Of a DNA stretch of 64,000 bases, positions 39,001-54,000 are shown one piece after another. Source of the stretch: Cyclina sinensis (lineage: Eukaryota > Mollusca > Bivalvia > Venerida > Veneridae); the NCBI GenBank assembly GCA_012932295.1, contig JAAONU010000004.1:28374304-28438303 (forward strand), read 5' to 3'. The position numbers and the translations under genes are program-made. The notes beneath the pieces were generated by a model that saw nothing but the letters and a program-made list of their open reading frames with translations, was not told the DNA's origin and did no database searches. Numbering within the stretch: position 1 is the stretch's first letter; every line of letters starts with the position of its first letter.

Positions 39001-42000
39001 TCACTGTAGGCAGAATGTGATCTTGCCTGATAAACCTGTCTATCTTCATCAATTGTAAATGAAGCCCCAACAGCATGTCTCTCAACAGGAACCCCTTGTT
39101 CTCCTCGCCTGTCAGTATCTTGTCCATCCCCATCAAATGGTGGAGATCTCCTCTTTGGTGATGACCTTTGACCTTCATGGTCAAGCTGACTAGGGGAACT
39201 TCTGACTGAAGATGACTGCCTCTCTGTCCTCTGGTCATTCTGATCAGAGAAGATATGGGGAGAGACTCTTCTAGGTGACCTTTGACCCTCAGATCTCTGC
39301 TGATGAGGGTCTTCACTTCTATGACTAGACTGTGAATGAGGACTGTCTCTAGTTGGTGGGCTGTAAGCCTGAGAGATGGCATCCTGAACACTAACTGTTA
39401 GTGGACTTTCATGCCTTGAACTGCCTTGTGAGCTACCTTTTCTAGAACCTGAGTCAGAACTAGCTGTATGTGCATTCTCAGGTCTACTTCCTCTTCCAGA
39501 TATTTGTTCAATCTCAGCACTACCTGGGCGACTTCCAGTAGGAGTTCTGTAAGACTGTGCAGCATCAGTTCTCTGTATTTCTTCAGCAACTGGATCACGG
39601 ACATAAGGTGTCAATTGCCTTGGTGACAAACTCTGACCTTCAGGACTGAACTGTGGACCTCTGTTTTGTGGGTCAAATGACTGGTGTCCAGAATCCTCTT
39701 GGTCATCTGCTGCAAACTGACTTTGATCAAAGGTTTGTCCTCCAGGAGTATATGATTGTTCTGGAGATCTACGCTGTCTTCTGGAGAATGATTCAGATCT
39801 GTGATCTCTGTAGGACTGTTCAGCACCAGAAATCTGTCGTCCATTTTGGTCATATGGGCTTACTTCCCTGTCATCACCCTCTGGTGACTTTGATTTTTGA
39901 CCTTGGGCTTTGGTAGCTGACCTTAGCTCTTGCAACTCTTTCTGAAGATCAGAAATCTGGCTATGCATAGCCTGTATAGTATCCACTTCATCGTCTTTTG
40001 ATTGTTTATAGCTCTTATGAATATTATCTATTTCCTTTTCACGATCTTCAACTGCAGCACGTGCTTCCTTGAGGTCAGATTCAAGGGTCAATATGACCTC
40101 TTCCTGGCTCTGTGAAGGCAGATATCATATCACATGTTAGAAGAATTACATGTTGTAATACTTACTGATCTTACTCAGTTAACCTTGACAATGAATAACC
40201 TTTTGACTGTTTTAGAGAAGCAAACATAAGGCAGTAATGTTTTAGAATTCTTTTTTTTTGTACACATACTTAAATGTCCTCTAAGAGGTCTATTTTACAC
40301 TACTTTAAACTTCTATATTATCACTTGTTTACGCACAAGTTTTGCAATTATGTGTTCTTAAACCTTACTGCCTTGTTGCACACAAACACTATTATCATAA
40401 AAAAACAACCTTCCACCAGAATTTAAATCAAAGCAAATACTGTTTCTACAATTAGATTTAAAAAAAAAACAACACTATATTTGACCCCACCTGCAACAGT
40501 GAAAAGCAAAGTTTAAAAATAATTTAAAGCAGTGTTACCATAGTTACAGTGTTACCATAGCTACCATTAAAAGCTAACACTCAGAAAAATAAGTTGACAC
40601 CACACTGCAGAAAACTGTGGACTAACCTGGAGCTGAGACCTAAGACCTGTTATAGTAGACATAGCACTATCCTCAGAAACTTCCTGTTTCACCTTGGTAA
40701 TCTCCCTTTCCTTTTCCTTCACTTCATTCTTTATCTTGTTGATCTCTTTTTCCTTTTCCTTGACCTCTTGTTTGACCTTTGTGACCTCGTGTTCTTGTTC
40801 TGTGTAAAAAAAAAATAAGGCATGCCTAAAAATGCTTCTGAATTACAGATCTCTACAGTTATTGCTTTAATTGATACCTCATGACTCTAAAGAACAAATA
40901 AAGACTCACACAAAACAAACAAACCAAATAGAGTTCCAGAAAGTCAAATTTCAAAAGCAGTGGGAGGCATATAGCACAGCTGCTGTCTGTACATCTGTCC
41001 ATCCATCTGTCCAAACATACTGGGTCCTATCATTTTGTAAAATTAATAACTGGCAGCTGTCTGGTTCAGTAAACTTCATATGGTTATTTGGCATGACCAA
41101 TAGATAACCCCTACAAATTTTGAGGTTACTAGGACAAAGGTCAAGGTCTGAGTGACAGCCTGCGTAAAATACTTGTCTGATTAATAACTTGGAAACACTG
41201 ACGTGGGTACATGAAACTAAGAGGGGGCACTGGGCATGACCAGCAGATGATCCCTATGGCTTTTGAGGTCAGTATGTACAAGGTCATGGTCACAATGATG
41301 GCCTGTGTAAAATCCTAGTTTTTTATATTTGGCCTTTTTTTCTGTAAGTTGGTCATCTAGCTTACAGCACCTTCACTTCACTGGCAAAATTTAATGTGAA
41401 CTTCACCGCACAGTTAAATTTTCACCAAACATACTATGCATATATAATGGTGCTTCTGGGACAGGCGTAAGAGGCAGGGGCACCAGTGCCTTATGGACAC
41501 ATTTCTAGACTTTTTTTTCATTTTTACAGTTGAAGTCTTTAAGTTATTACAGTATGCAACTCCAAGCAATATTCAAGGTGAGGAATACTTGAACAGTGAA
41601 GATCAAGTTTATTACAGATAAATTGATGTCTCCTGTTGTCAATCAAAAATTAAAAGACAATACCAAGCAAAATTTTTCAAAATAATGCATCTTGTGCAAA
41701 AAGTAACAACCAACCTTTAAGTTTATTCCTCTGTTCCTTAATAGTTTTCTCTTTCTCTGACAGGGTTTGTTGTATATCCAGTTTCAGTGTCACGTATTCC
41801 TGGTCCTTGTTCTCTATCATCTGTAACTGTTGCTCGCTCATCTCAACTGCTTCATTTAGGCTCTTCTTAACTGCTTCAAGTTCTGATTGAGTGGATTTCA
41901 GCTGTTTTCGGAGTTTCTCAACCTCCCCTGGTTTTATCTCCGGAACATCCTTTGACTTCTTGGAGACCTGATTTGTAAAATAACATGCATTTAATTACTT

Positions 42001-45000
42001 TTGTACATATTTCCTATTTGGTTAAATGCAGTGAAATTTTCCCTTATAATTCTTGAACTGAATATTTTTCTACTCTTCTTAATATTATCACTGAAAACAA
42101 ATATCTGAAATTTTAAGCTTGATACGACAAAAATGAGCAAATACTTTTAGTACAGTGCACAATAAGGAAAACCAATCACATTTTCTAAATGAGCAACATC
42201 TTAAATTCCAAATCAAAAATTTACATCAAATTTAGAGAAGCTCATTTCTGAATTTTCAATAAAACATCTTTTTTCTTCTAAAAAAGTCATTGATTAAGTT
42301 ACTCTCATCAAGTTTACACAAAGTCTATTTCACCTTTTCAACTTCCTGTTGTGTGTGCTGAAGTTCTCCCTGAAGCTGGTGTATTTGTTCCTCTCGCTCT
42401 GCCACCTGACCTGTTATCTGCCTAAGCTTCTCTTCTGTTTCCTGTAGTTTTCCACTTGTTACAGACAGCTGACCAGAGGTCTTCCACAACTCTTGCTGTA
42501 GTTCTCTCAAGTCTCCCTCTCTTGCGGCCAGTTCTGAGCTGACACGCTGAAGGTTTGAATCGGTTTCATTCAGACGTTCACTCGTGTTTGTCAACTGTTC
42601 TGTAGTTTTTTCTAGCCGTTCTTGTGTAGCATGCAGCTGAGTCCATACATCATAATCTGGCTGTTTGGCATACGTCTTCAACTGTTCTTCCAGCTGGCTT
42701 ACTTCCGTCTTCATTTTCTTCTGTAGCTGCTCTTGTTGGATTTCTAGTTTAACCACCTGAGATTGGTATTTCTGTTTTTCTGATAGGATCTCCTTAGTTT
42801 TATCGGCCTGCTGTTTATACTGCAACACTTGCTGTTGCAGTGTTTCAATATCTCTGCTAAGCTCAAAGGATCCCTGAGATTTTAGTTCAGTTGATTTAGC
42901 AGTCCCTCCCTTGTCTTCAATTCCATACCGTTTCTTTATAATGCTCAACTCTTCACTTAACTGTCTAATCTGCGTGTTCAACTCTTTCTCCTTAGATATC
43001 TTTTCCTCAAGATCATGTTCAAGTTCTTGAATTGTCTTTAAACTACCTCTCCTTTCTTTCTCTTTCCTTTCTCGTAATTTCTCAAGATCATTAATGGCCT
43101 GAACACTATCCATTCTTTCCCTGGCAAGTTCATCTTTTGTCAGCTGAAGTTCTGTTTCAATAGACTTCACTCTTTCATCTACAGACTGGCCAAGCCTCTC
43201 TTTGACAACAGTAATCTCTTTTTCTAAATCTTTCTTTTCTTTTTCAAGACTTTCTTTCTCTGTCTTAAGAACCTGGACCTCATTCTGACTTTTTCTCTCC
43301 AGTTCAGCTTTAAACAGTTCAATTTCCTCTTGGGCGTCTTCAAGTTTATCACTTCTTGCTTTTTCAAGCTGTTGTTTCACCAAGTCCAGCTGGACTTGTA
43401 ACTGCCTGGCTTCTGAACACTTCTCTTCATATTGCTCTTTATAGAAAGACAAACTTTTCACAAGATGTTTAGAATCAGTTGTCTCACTGTCACCACCTAA
43501 AGAAAGTCCTAAATCAAAACTCTGTGCCAGTGTACTTTCTGTTCTGCTCCTGTAACTTTCCAATTCTGCCTGCAGTTCTTCAATTTCATCTTCTTTTTCT
43601 TTTAACTGGATCTCATCCTCATATGCCCTCACTTCTTTTGCAGACTCTAATTCTTCCTCTAGTTTTTGAACGATTTCTTCAGCTTGTTTTAATTCTATCA
43701 CCTTCTTTTCAATCTCTTTGTCTTTTTCTCTGATTACTGATTCAACTGAACTTGTACTGAAACTTTCCAGTTGCTGTTTCACTTCTTCCAATTCACGTTT
43801 CAATTTTTCAGCCTCAAGGACTTTTTCTTTTACAAGCTTTTGTTCCTCACCATTTTCAATAGCTTCAGTGACTTTAACCAATTCTGTTTTAAGTCTGAGT
43901 ACTTCAGTTTCCTTCAGTTTAATTGCCCTGTCTTTTTCATCTTCACTCATTTCAGATCTTCTTACCTCAGACACAAAAGGTGAGGGTGGTTTGATTTTCA
44001 AAGCTTTCTCTAACTGGCTCTTAAGCGTTTCTATTTCTTTCTTCTGCTCATAAATTTTTTCACTCTTTTCATCATCATCCATGGGTGGAGAAGGTGGTCT
44101 AATTTTCAAAGCAGCATCAATCTGCTTTCTAAGAGTTTCATTTTCTAGTCTAAGGTCTCTAATTAGCACAAATTTATCATCCTCAGACAGGTTGGCATCC
44201 ATAATTTGTTGCTTCAACTTTTCAATCTCTGTGCGCAGTCTGAGAACAACATCTGCCTTGCTGCCCTCTTCTACAGGAGGACTTGGAGGTCGACCTAATG
44301 AAGCTGCTTCCAACTGAGTTGAAAGTGTCACAATTTCTTTCTTAAGTTCTGCTATTTTGGTAGCTTTCTCGTCTTCTGACACAGGTGGTGATGGGGGCCT
44401 TCCAAGTAATTTCTGAACATGTTCTTGCAAAGACTCAATCTCGGCTTTCTGCTGCTTAATCAACTCAGATTTTTCATCCTGAGAAAGTGGAGGAGATGGA
44501 GGGCGACCAAGAGCGACTGTCTCCAACTCTCTGTTCAATCTTGCAATTTCTTTCGTCTTCTCAGTGATAATCTTATCCTTCTCATCAGCTGTTAGGGCAG
44601 CAGCACTATCAGAAATAGCAACATCTAACTGTTTCTTTACCTTCTTTAGTTCTCTGTCATTGGCAAGAATTTGGTCATCATAATCTCTAACCTGCTCCTT
44701 GTATTTAGAGATATGCTGAAAAACAGAAAAATCATCATTTATCAATTGTTATCTTGATTGCTTTTTACAAAACTGGTGATTGACTATGAAACATGGGGAG
44801 ATAAAAGCCTTGCACCTTTATCTTTTTATTCTAACCTTTTAATTCATGTCAAAATTCACTTATGTTGGACAATACTGCTTTAATCTCTGCTTATATCAAT
44901 TTAAATTTTCAGAAATGTCAAGACCTGCAGGGAACAGCATTACTTTCTGTCTAAAAATAGAACTGAAAACATTATACTGCTTCAACTGACTCAATCTGAC

Positions 45001-48000
45001 TGGTGAATGAATTTATCATCTGAGAAAATAAGCTCTTTAAAGCTGAAGCAATTACAAATTTTACAAAGTGATACTGCTGGGTATATTTGCCATCTAAATG
45101 CAAGCAACTTTATAAATTGATTTAAATAAACAATGGAGCTGAAATCTACTGCTTTGGGGTTTTTTTCCCCCGGTATTTTGCCTCACATACTATAAATTAG
45201 GTTAAAATAGCACGGCTCTGGACAATTATGTGCATCAAAACCACCAGTGTGATGTTAGCTTTTATAAATATACAGTATTAGTACATGTTTAGGTGGTCAC
45301 CACTTCTCTACACAGATTGATCAAGTTACGTGTTGCAACCTTCCACAATTACACTTTATTAGTGTTTAAAGTTTAAATTAAACTAAATACTAAAAACAGT
45401 TTTAATCCAATTAACATTAATTGGTAAGCAACCCCTTTGCTAAAGGGAGCACGTTGCATAAAAATATCATGGTAAAAAATAGATGCTTCTTATAGTACAT
45501 GAGAGTTTACACTTTTGACTATATGTGGTTTCATATAGAGCCATATGAAGACATATAAGCAACTTTCAACTTAACCAATCTGTGCATTTGCTTTGGGCCT
45601 TTTTTTTCATTTTAGAAAAGAGAACAATTGACCAGTTATACATATAAAAATCTTTGAAACACTCGAACAATGGAACAAAATATTATATCCATGTACTTGG
45701 GATGTTACAACAGACATAACAACTGTGTGAGTGTATGAACTCAAGTCAGCAGCAACCAAAACTTTTAATTCTTTCATATCACTGAAGTGAACAAGAAAAT
45801 ATTCATTAAAGGCAAACTGCAAAATATTTTCAGATGCTAATAAATATTTAAAAGATTTTTTTTGTAATTGATATGTGAAAAAAAAAACCACTTAAAAAAC
45901 AATATAACAATACAAATGTTAAATCAGCCCAAAACAAAGTAAGGTGACCAAGGGATTAAACTGTGGACCACTGGTCTACCAACCGAAATGTCTAAACCAC
46001 TGGGTGTAAGTGTCTCTTCCTATAAAGGTAATAAGGTTCATATAAGTTTCATTTACGAGTCTTAAGAGTACTTCAGCCTCTTTTTAAACTTCTTCATGAG
46101 GATACTACATGACACCCAAAGATCTATATGCAGAGTAATAAAGGACTGTTTAATAGTAGAGAAGTTCTATTTCAATGGGTTTCTGCATGTCTGTTGATTG
46201 TTCCACCAAACAAACATCAATAAGCAAACCTAGAACTATAAAGTATTTACAGTACGACTTTAGTTTGGAATAATTTTATCTTGCAAGACCAACATTAAAT
46301 TCTTGCCAGTCATTCCTAAATGTAGTAAAGAACGAAAAAAAGACAAACAATTCAGCAGGTTTGAGTTCTGTGAAACTTATCCAAATCCTTGAATTGCCTC
46401 ACATTATACGAACATAGAGCTAACAGTCTGCCGTTATTCCTATGAATAAGATGAATGATAGTTTTCACCATATCTGTTATAGTACCAGACACTTACTGTT
46501 TCAAGGAGTTCGACTTTGTCAGTCATTTCTGCAAGTTCTTCCATCTTCTCTTCAACAACATTATCTTTCTCCCTAAGTTCTTTCTTCAGTCTTGCTATCT
46601 CAACCTCATGTTTGATCTAAGAAAGAAGTACGCATGTTATACAAGGGTACAAAATACATCAAATGAACTATATCTACAAGAAACAAATGACTTGTAAGTT
46701 AGAGTACTTCTACTTTGAAGGGAACTGAAATCCAACAGGAAACCTTTACCTTGCTAAATAATTTAAACAAACTGATTTACAGAAAACAAAACAAAAAAGA
46801 TGGCCTGAGTGTTTCTTAAGTGAGGTAGTAAGTAAGTAACTTATCTAGGTAATGGTGTCATATACACGTACTTCCAAGGAACAAAAGATCAGGTTACTTA
46901 CTACAAGTGAATGTTCATCAGACTCTATGGGTGACCTGTCCGTCAGTTCTTTGGTCAGTGATTCAATCTCCCTGTCCTTTTCTTCTAACATGGTCTGAAC
47001 TGTGTCAAAATCTTCCTGTAACTTGTTCTGAAGTTCACATTTTATCTATTAAGTGTATGTCAAAAACTTCTATCAGCTATTATTACTCTAACTAAAAAAA
47101 GAAAATTTCCTTTGACTGATAGCCTTGAAAATAAAATAAACCTGTAGGTAAGGAAAACCATGTGAAGTGGCTAATATTAGACTCTTTAATGAGAGGTTGT
47201 GAGCTTGAATCTTGTCAGTGGTATTAGACCGCAATTTTTTTGACCATGACTACTTGTTTTACGGATGACAACAGGTCAGGAAGAACTGCAGAAATGAAAA
47301 GTTCAAATGGAATGAAAAAAACTTTCTCTTTGATCAGAGTTAAATTATACGGTATGTGTAAGCTGTGGCAAAGATACCTGGAAGTCAGAGAGGTTATCCA
47401 CCTCTGCCTGCAGGGAGTCCACTTGCACAGTGAGCTGTGTCACAAGCTCCTCTTTCTCCTGTATCATAGACTGCAACAGTCCAACATCCTCTGGCATTCC
47501 CTGTATCAAATCCTGGAAGACAAGTCACAATATAAAGCAAGAATACATGTATTTATGAAAAATATATTTAATAAGAATACTGAAGTAAAAATATTGCATA
47601 TTGCAGATTTTCTTTTAAATTATTATGATTCTGACTGTGATTTATTTTACTCTTTACTTTTCAATATCAAACTTTCTAGAAAGACTTTTGTGCCATCTTT
47701 TTCCTTTCTCCCTGTTTGTTATTCAAATTTTAAATAGAGTTCTCCTGTGCCCCCACCCCTCCAACTCACCATTCCAGGTTTGCTCTGAGTTTGTAAGGCA
47801 AGGATCATTTCATCCTTCCCCTGAAGATCTTCTTTCAGGGTCAACAACTCTGTCTGAAGAGTGGCCAAATTTTCCTCTTTGCTTTGAAGAGCTGCTTTGA
47901 GAGCAACAACTTCCGACTCCAGACTGGCCATCTTTTCAAGCCTTGTGGCTTCAGATTCCTCCATTTCTTGTTGGATACTGGCCTGTTTACAAGTTTAGAA

Positions 48001-51000
48001 AATTAATGTTATCAACCTTACAATGTTGTACAGAACAAATTACAGAAGCATAAAGTTCATCTCAATTTGATCTGATCATACAACAATTACTAGATTATGT
48101 TAAGAACTGTTTAATCTTTTTGAATGTAGACATGCAACACTGTTACATTCATCAGTTATCTGGTAAAGGAAAATATATAAAAGAAAGCATGCAAGTCATT
48201 CCAAGACTACTGCAAGACAAGATTAGTAAAAATATTAAAGTCTAAAATAAAGGATGGATATGTATGAAATGTTTTTACAGTGGAAAATTACTTTTTCACT
48301 GTAAACAAACTGGGTAAATTTTCATACTTATCTGCAGAAACTGAGTCCTAACATGTTTAAAAGCATTTATGTGAAGAAATCAACTATTTCTTTCCTCTTT
48401 GAACAATTTACCTTCACCTCTTAACACATACACCATATTTAGTTCTACCTTTTCTGAAAATGAGGCTCCCACATTCATGAGGCTAGAATCAGGTGTTAGT
48501 GAGTGATCAGTAAATGCTGCAGACACACGGACGGACTGAAGCTCTGAAATCTCTTTCTCTTTCTGTTTCAGTTCTTCACGAAGATCAGCTACTTCTTCAC
48601 ACTGTTAGTAATGGTGAACAGTTATACACAGGTTACAGTTAGTTTGTTAACTTTTTCTAAATAAAAAATCTATTCTCTAAAAATATCTATGTTAAACCAG
48701 TATAAAAATTCTATTTGAACTTCTTCTTTTTTTCTTGAAGTTTTGCCTTGTAGATGGTTACCAAAACAGTTGAAAAGTCAAGCTCATCCGTTGTTTTTTA
48801 TGAAAGAGTAAATTAATCTAGAGATTTTGGGCTATTATTTATAAAACTGAACCTTAACTTTAAAACCTGCATCAAAGCATGGATATGTATGAAAAGCTTT
48901 AACAGATGAGAATTATATTTCACTGGAAATATATGCTTCACTACTGTAGTTTCTGGGTTTGTAAAATCTTTTTCATTGAAATGTTTCTCTGACCATATTT
49001 CTTCTTAACCTAACCTATCATTTAACTTCTGACTTATTATGTATACGTTAAGAGGTTTGACACTGTATAGATTGAGTTATAACATTTGTTGTTTTCCATG
49101 ACATCATAAGAGATTTGAACCATGCAAGATACACATTCACAGAGTTATAACTACTGACTGATTCCTGAGTAATGATCACTGATTTAAGATATGACAATGA
49201 CTCAGTTAAAGTGAAAAAGAATTGGCTTAGGCATACACAATGAGAATTAACTGCAGAGGGTCTCAGAAACATGGAAATAAAACCCGTTACAGATATTTCT
49301 AGTATCATTGCTTCAAACTTGTTCACAAAATACATTCATGTAACATGCCTTCAAGACATAAAAATGTTTATACAGATGCCATGCAAATACATGATGATTT
49401 TGAAGCTAAAACAAATGAATGTTGGTTACAAACATGCATCTAATACCCCCAATAATATATTAATAAATCTTAACTATTCTCTATTTCTCTTTGTGACAAT
49501 AATTAGTAAAATTATTATAGTTATCACAATTATAACAAGAAATTAAATCTACCCACTAAATCTACCAAAAACATTCCGACGAATACAACATACCAGATTC
49601 TGAACACCTTTCTCTGCTTTGAGATCATTAAAGTCACACTGAAGTCGGAGGATCTGCTCAGACAGATGATCTATTTCCTGGTTCTTTTCTTCCAGTAAGT
49701 TCTGAGACAGTCCTGATATGTCTGTTACACTTGAGGCTTCAGACAGTTTCACACGTTCCTGAAATTTCCAAGGCTGGTTAATACTTTGATCTTGAATTCA
49801 GCTAGTACTTTATTACAGGTGGATTAAATGAACTGGCTTTATAACTTCATCCCAACTTCAATATTTATACAAGTCTATCTCTAACCTTTATCCGGCATGT
49901 GGCAATCACTTTTGCCAATACGAACAGTGCAGACCATGATTATACTGTTCTATGAGTCACCTGCATTGTTCCTTTTGCAATAGTACTTTTTCAATTAGTA
50001 ACCCTATAAATCATAAATGCTACTGCCAAAATTCATTTGTTAAACAAATACATTTATGAAATTTAGCAGGTAAAGACGCAAGTCATACAACTGAAGTCCT
50101 TGCTTACTTTCTAAGGTTTACCTGGGAACTACTGTGTCTTATCATGTCTTGTACACTATATGTCTCTTAAAGCGACTCCGACTTTATTCTAATGTTTGTC
50201 TTCTAACAATGAGTGACAGGTACGTACTATTAACATGATTAAATTCTCAATTTCAGAAATAATCTATCAATTTCCTATTGTAGACTTCAGTTCAACTAAA
50301 AAAGAACCAACTACTTGAAAAAATGTCTTTATGCACTTAAAAAAATCAAAAAACTAATTTAGCATAAAAAATGTTACCCTGAGTTGTTTATTTTCTCTTT
50401 TCAAAGCTTCCATTTGTTTTTCCATTTCCCTGTCACTCTCAAACTCTATGCCCTCAACAGGAGATCTCCGCGGTGACTTTCGTTCCCGAAGTTGCTCAAT
50501 CTGTTGGTCTCGATTTTCTATTTTCTCTTCTAACTCTTCAATCTTTCGATTAAGCTCGGCAATCTGTCAAAATAAACATTAACCATTTTGTCCTGTTCAA
50601 AGTAATGAAATAAGTTTCCCCATCCTCTATCTTTTAGTAAGCATTTTTCATTTATAAATAGTATCTACCTGTATTCTTTGACAATCCTACCAATTCTTAT
50701 CCCTTTTTTTACCTATTCATAACCTGTTTATTTTGATCAGGTATAGGAAAAGAGAGCCAATAGCTTTTTATTTGACTATCTTAAACACAATGAACTCCTA
50801 AGACTTACTTTTGGACTGAAAGAAATAATACCTCTGTATCTTTTTCTTCTGATTTTTCCCTCTCAAATTCAAGAGTCTTTACAGTATCAGGTACGTCTCC
50901 GATACCTCTACGATGCCGCATATCATCTAACTGATTACGAAGACTTGAGATTTGAACCAGGTGTTCATTCAGCTGTGACTGCAGTGTAAACTTCTCTCTT

Positions 51001-54000
51001 ACAAGCTCCTACAGAGAAGCAGCAATCAATTACTTTGAATTATCCAACCAAAAATTTCTAACTAAATAAAATCAGGATGTTGTGGTTTCTGATAATCAAT
51101 TTACAACCAAATATATTGCTCTGGCTGAAAACTCTTAAGCGGCCTGTTAAACAATGATTGAAATAAATATAATTAATACATCAAACAGCTTATTAAAATG
51201 TGAAATTACACAACCAAGATGTACCCAATTACATTTTTTCCAGAATGTTTAAAATCTGAGTAATTGTATCCTGGACATATATCAGCTGTTAAATCATCTT
51301 GTAAACAGACAAGATATATTTCTAAAGTTCCCAGTACCTCTTTGGTTTTGTTAGCAGCTTGTCTCATCTCTTCCTCCACAGTCATCTGAGGTTCTACCCT
51401 CACATGTTTCTGATCTCCAGCAGAATCAAACTCCAGAGAGCTGCCTGGCTTAGGTGACATGGTATCTGACTTGGCACTGTCGGATAGGTCATCATCTGCA
51501 TATGGCCTTCTACCTAACTCTTCTTCCAATTTCTTCAATTTCTGAAACATTCATTGAAAAAATATAAGTTTTCATCTGTACTTCAATGATTTCAGAAGCA
51601 TACAAGAACAACAAAAGACTGGATCTGGACACATATCCTACTGTATCCAACCAAGTTACAATCTCAATACCCTAAAATATAACAAGATATTGAATCAGAC
51701 TCAAGTGCTTGTTGTCCAAAAAAATAATATAGCGCCCAAACATAGCTAGTTTGAGAAGATTAATTGATCAGTAATTGTTATGCTTTGCAATTAACCCTAA
51801 AAATAAACAATATGATTGATTCACCAAAAAAGTGGTAAATGTGATAATGGTAAACAATGTGTTGAAAACAGAACTAACTCAAACCAGTATAATAATATTA
51901 ATATCAATACTACTACCACTAAAGATAATGGTTTTATCCTAGGTGGATAACATATTTGACAATACATTAATTTTAGATACTTGTCAACATGATAATGGAC
52001 ATGGTAAGTATTTACAAATATGAAACAAAATTGAATATCAAACAAGAAACAAGGCAATATCAAAACAACATGAAATGCATAAAAGAAAGACAAATATCTG
52101 ACATTTTTACACCTACCTGTTTACTCTGCTCCAGTTCCTGTGTTCTGTCTTGCAGATCTTGTTCCAGTTGTTGTATTATGGCCTTGAGCTCGTTCAGACT
52201 GAGGTCTTTGTCCCGAGCTTCACGCTGATATTTCTCCGAATCCAGTAATGCCTGGTTGTGCAGATCTATACGAGACTGTAACTGTTCTGACAGGTCATCA
52301 ATCTGTTAACATAATAGAGTAACATATGAATACTGATGAAAAAAAAATAGTTTCAAATAAACTGATTTTTGATTATAAGTTCTCCAAGTATTCTGAAATC
52401 ATTCAAAGGGTTTCAAAGTCACCATTTTAGGACATTTGAAGAAACTGCTAAATGATATTACAGATCTATTCATTTTCCATTCAGAAACAGCATCTTTACA
52501 TTGCATACGAGGTATGTCTAATTCACTTTTCAGTTTCGCAACTATTCAAAGCAAGAATCCCATTTCCTCAGCATTTATCATTTTTCATACACCTAAATCA
52601 ACTTGTTCATAACAATTCTCAACAAGGCTATCAATCAAAATCAATAAACTTTAAAGTGCCAGGAACATTTTCTTAACTACTGGTACCCTTTGTCTTACTT
52701 GAATACATATAATATACCTCTCTCTGCAGCCTGGATCCAGCCCCATTCTGCTTCTCCAGGTCATGTACTATCTTCTTCCAGTTTTCCAGTTCTTTCTGAT
52801 ACTCCTCATGTTCTTGTTCCCTCTCTGCTGATTGCTCCTGGAATTGTTGCAACAGACAAATCATTTTTTTTATATATATTTACAAAGAAATAGGAATTGG
52901 TCAGCAGCTTGTGGTTATAAAAATTAAAGTTTTAATATGCCCCGCCATTCTCTAAAATCCGTCTCGCTTTGGTTCTTGTAAGCTTAACTCTCTTCATTAC
53001 AATTTCTATTTGTTATGTGGAAGGGTGATTGATTATAACATTTCAATTACAAGTAACCAAGGGGATTACAAACCTCTAAGAACTGTTTCTTTGCTTTCAG
53101 CTGTTTTTCAAGTGCCTCCACCTGCAGTTTAAGGTCAGCTACTTCCTGCTTCTTCTCATCTATGATCTTCCCGTAATGTGTCTCCATATCCTCTCCGCTT
53201 GTCTCAAGCTCCCGTACACGTGACTCGTAACGATCATGGACCTGCTTGATTTGTTCTTCTTTCTCACGGTTCTCTGAGTTTAATCGAGTCACCTCCAGCA
53301 TTAGGGCTGTAGGAGGAATGAGGTAATCATGTTTGAATTTGGTAAAGGTAAAAACAAAATAATTTCATACAGTAAAGAAAACAATCATTGCTGTTTAGAT
53401 GATTAAAAACCCTGGAACTACAATCATTATCTGAAAAACAATACAGAAATAATACTTTAACAAAAAATAACTCCTCTGCCAGGACACCTAAAACAAATGC
53501 AAAATCATCAAGTGATTGTCTGACATTGCAAGTTAAAATGTATGTTGCACTGTAACAGGAAGATAAATATATTTTGTCCTTTCTATCAAAGGCTTACTTT
53601 AATATAAAACATTAACCTAACAATGTATTCTTTAACCATTTGGTAACACAAATATTTTAATTCTACAAAACCATCTCTCTACCATATCAAAAGCATCTAT
53701 GTCTTATACTAAATTCTACAGCAAACACTGCTCTAAATTTAAGCCACTTCAATCCCAAAATACTCTAAGATTACATCTACAGACATGTAACATTTGTAAA
53801 AAAAAAATCTAAGTTTTTGATTTTCTACTAAAAAGAGTAAAACAAACAAAACACTATATTTTTCATTATAAAAATTTCTATCACACTTACAAGCAATACC
53901 TTCTTTCTATAAGGGAACCCATTTTCATTGTTAGGCCATTTTATTTAGGAATATGTCCGAACATTAAAATGTAGAACTCTTTAATTTCCTATATTTAAGA

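Noticed and set aside
43479..44317. Several + strand frames rich in Phe/Ser/Leu
   Set aside because: Antisense of the Lys/Glu-rich coiled coil in w14, which is always open in this way.
45607..45891. 94-residue - strand frame in the intron between w13 and w14
   Set aside because: F/S/V-rich with a poly-T start, no matching splice sites or phase.
47240..47737. 165-residue + strand frame
   Set aside because: Antisense shadow of exon w11 running into T-rich intron.
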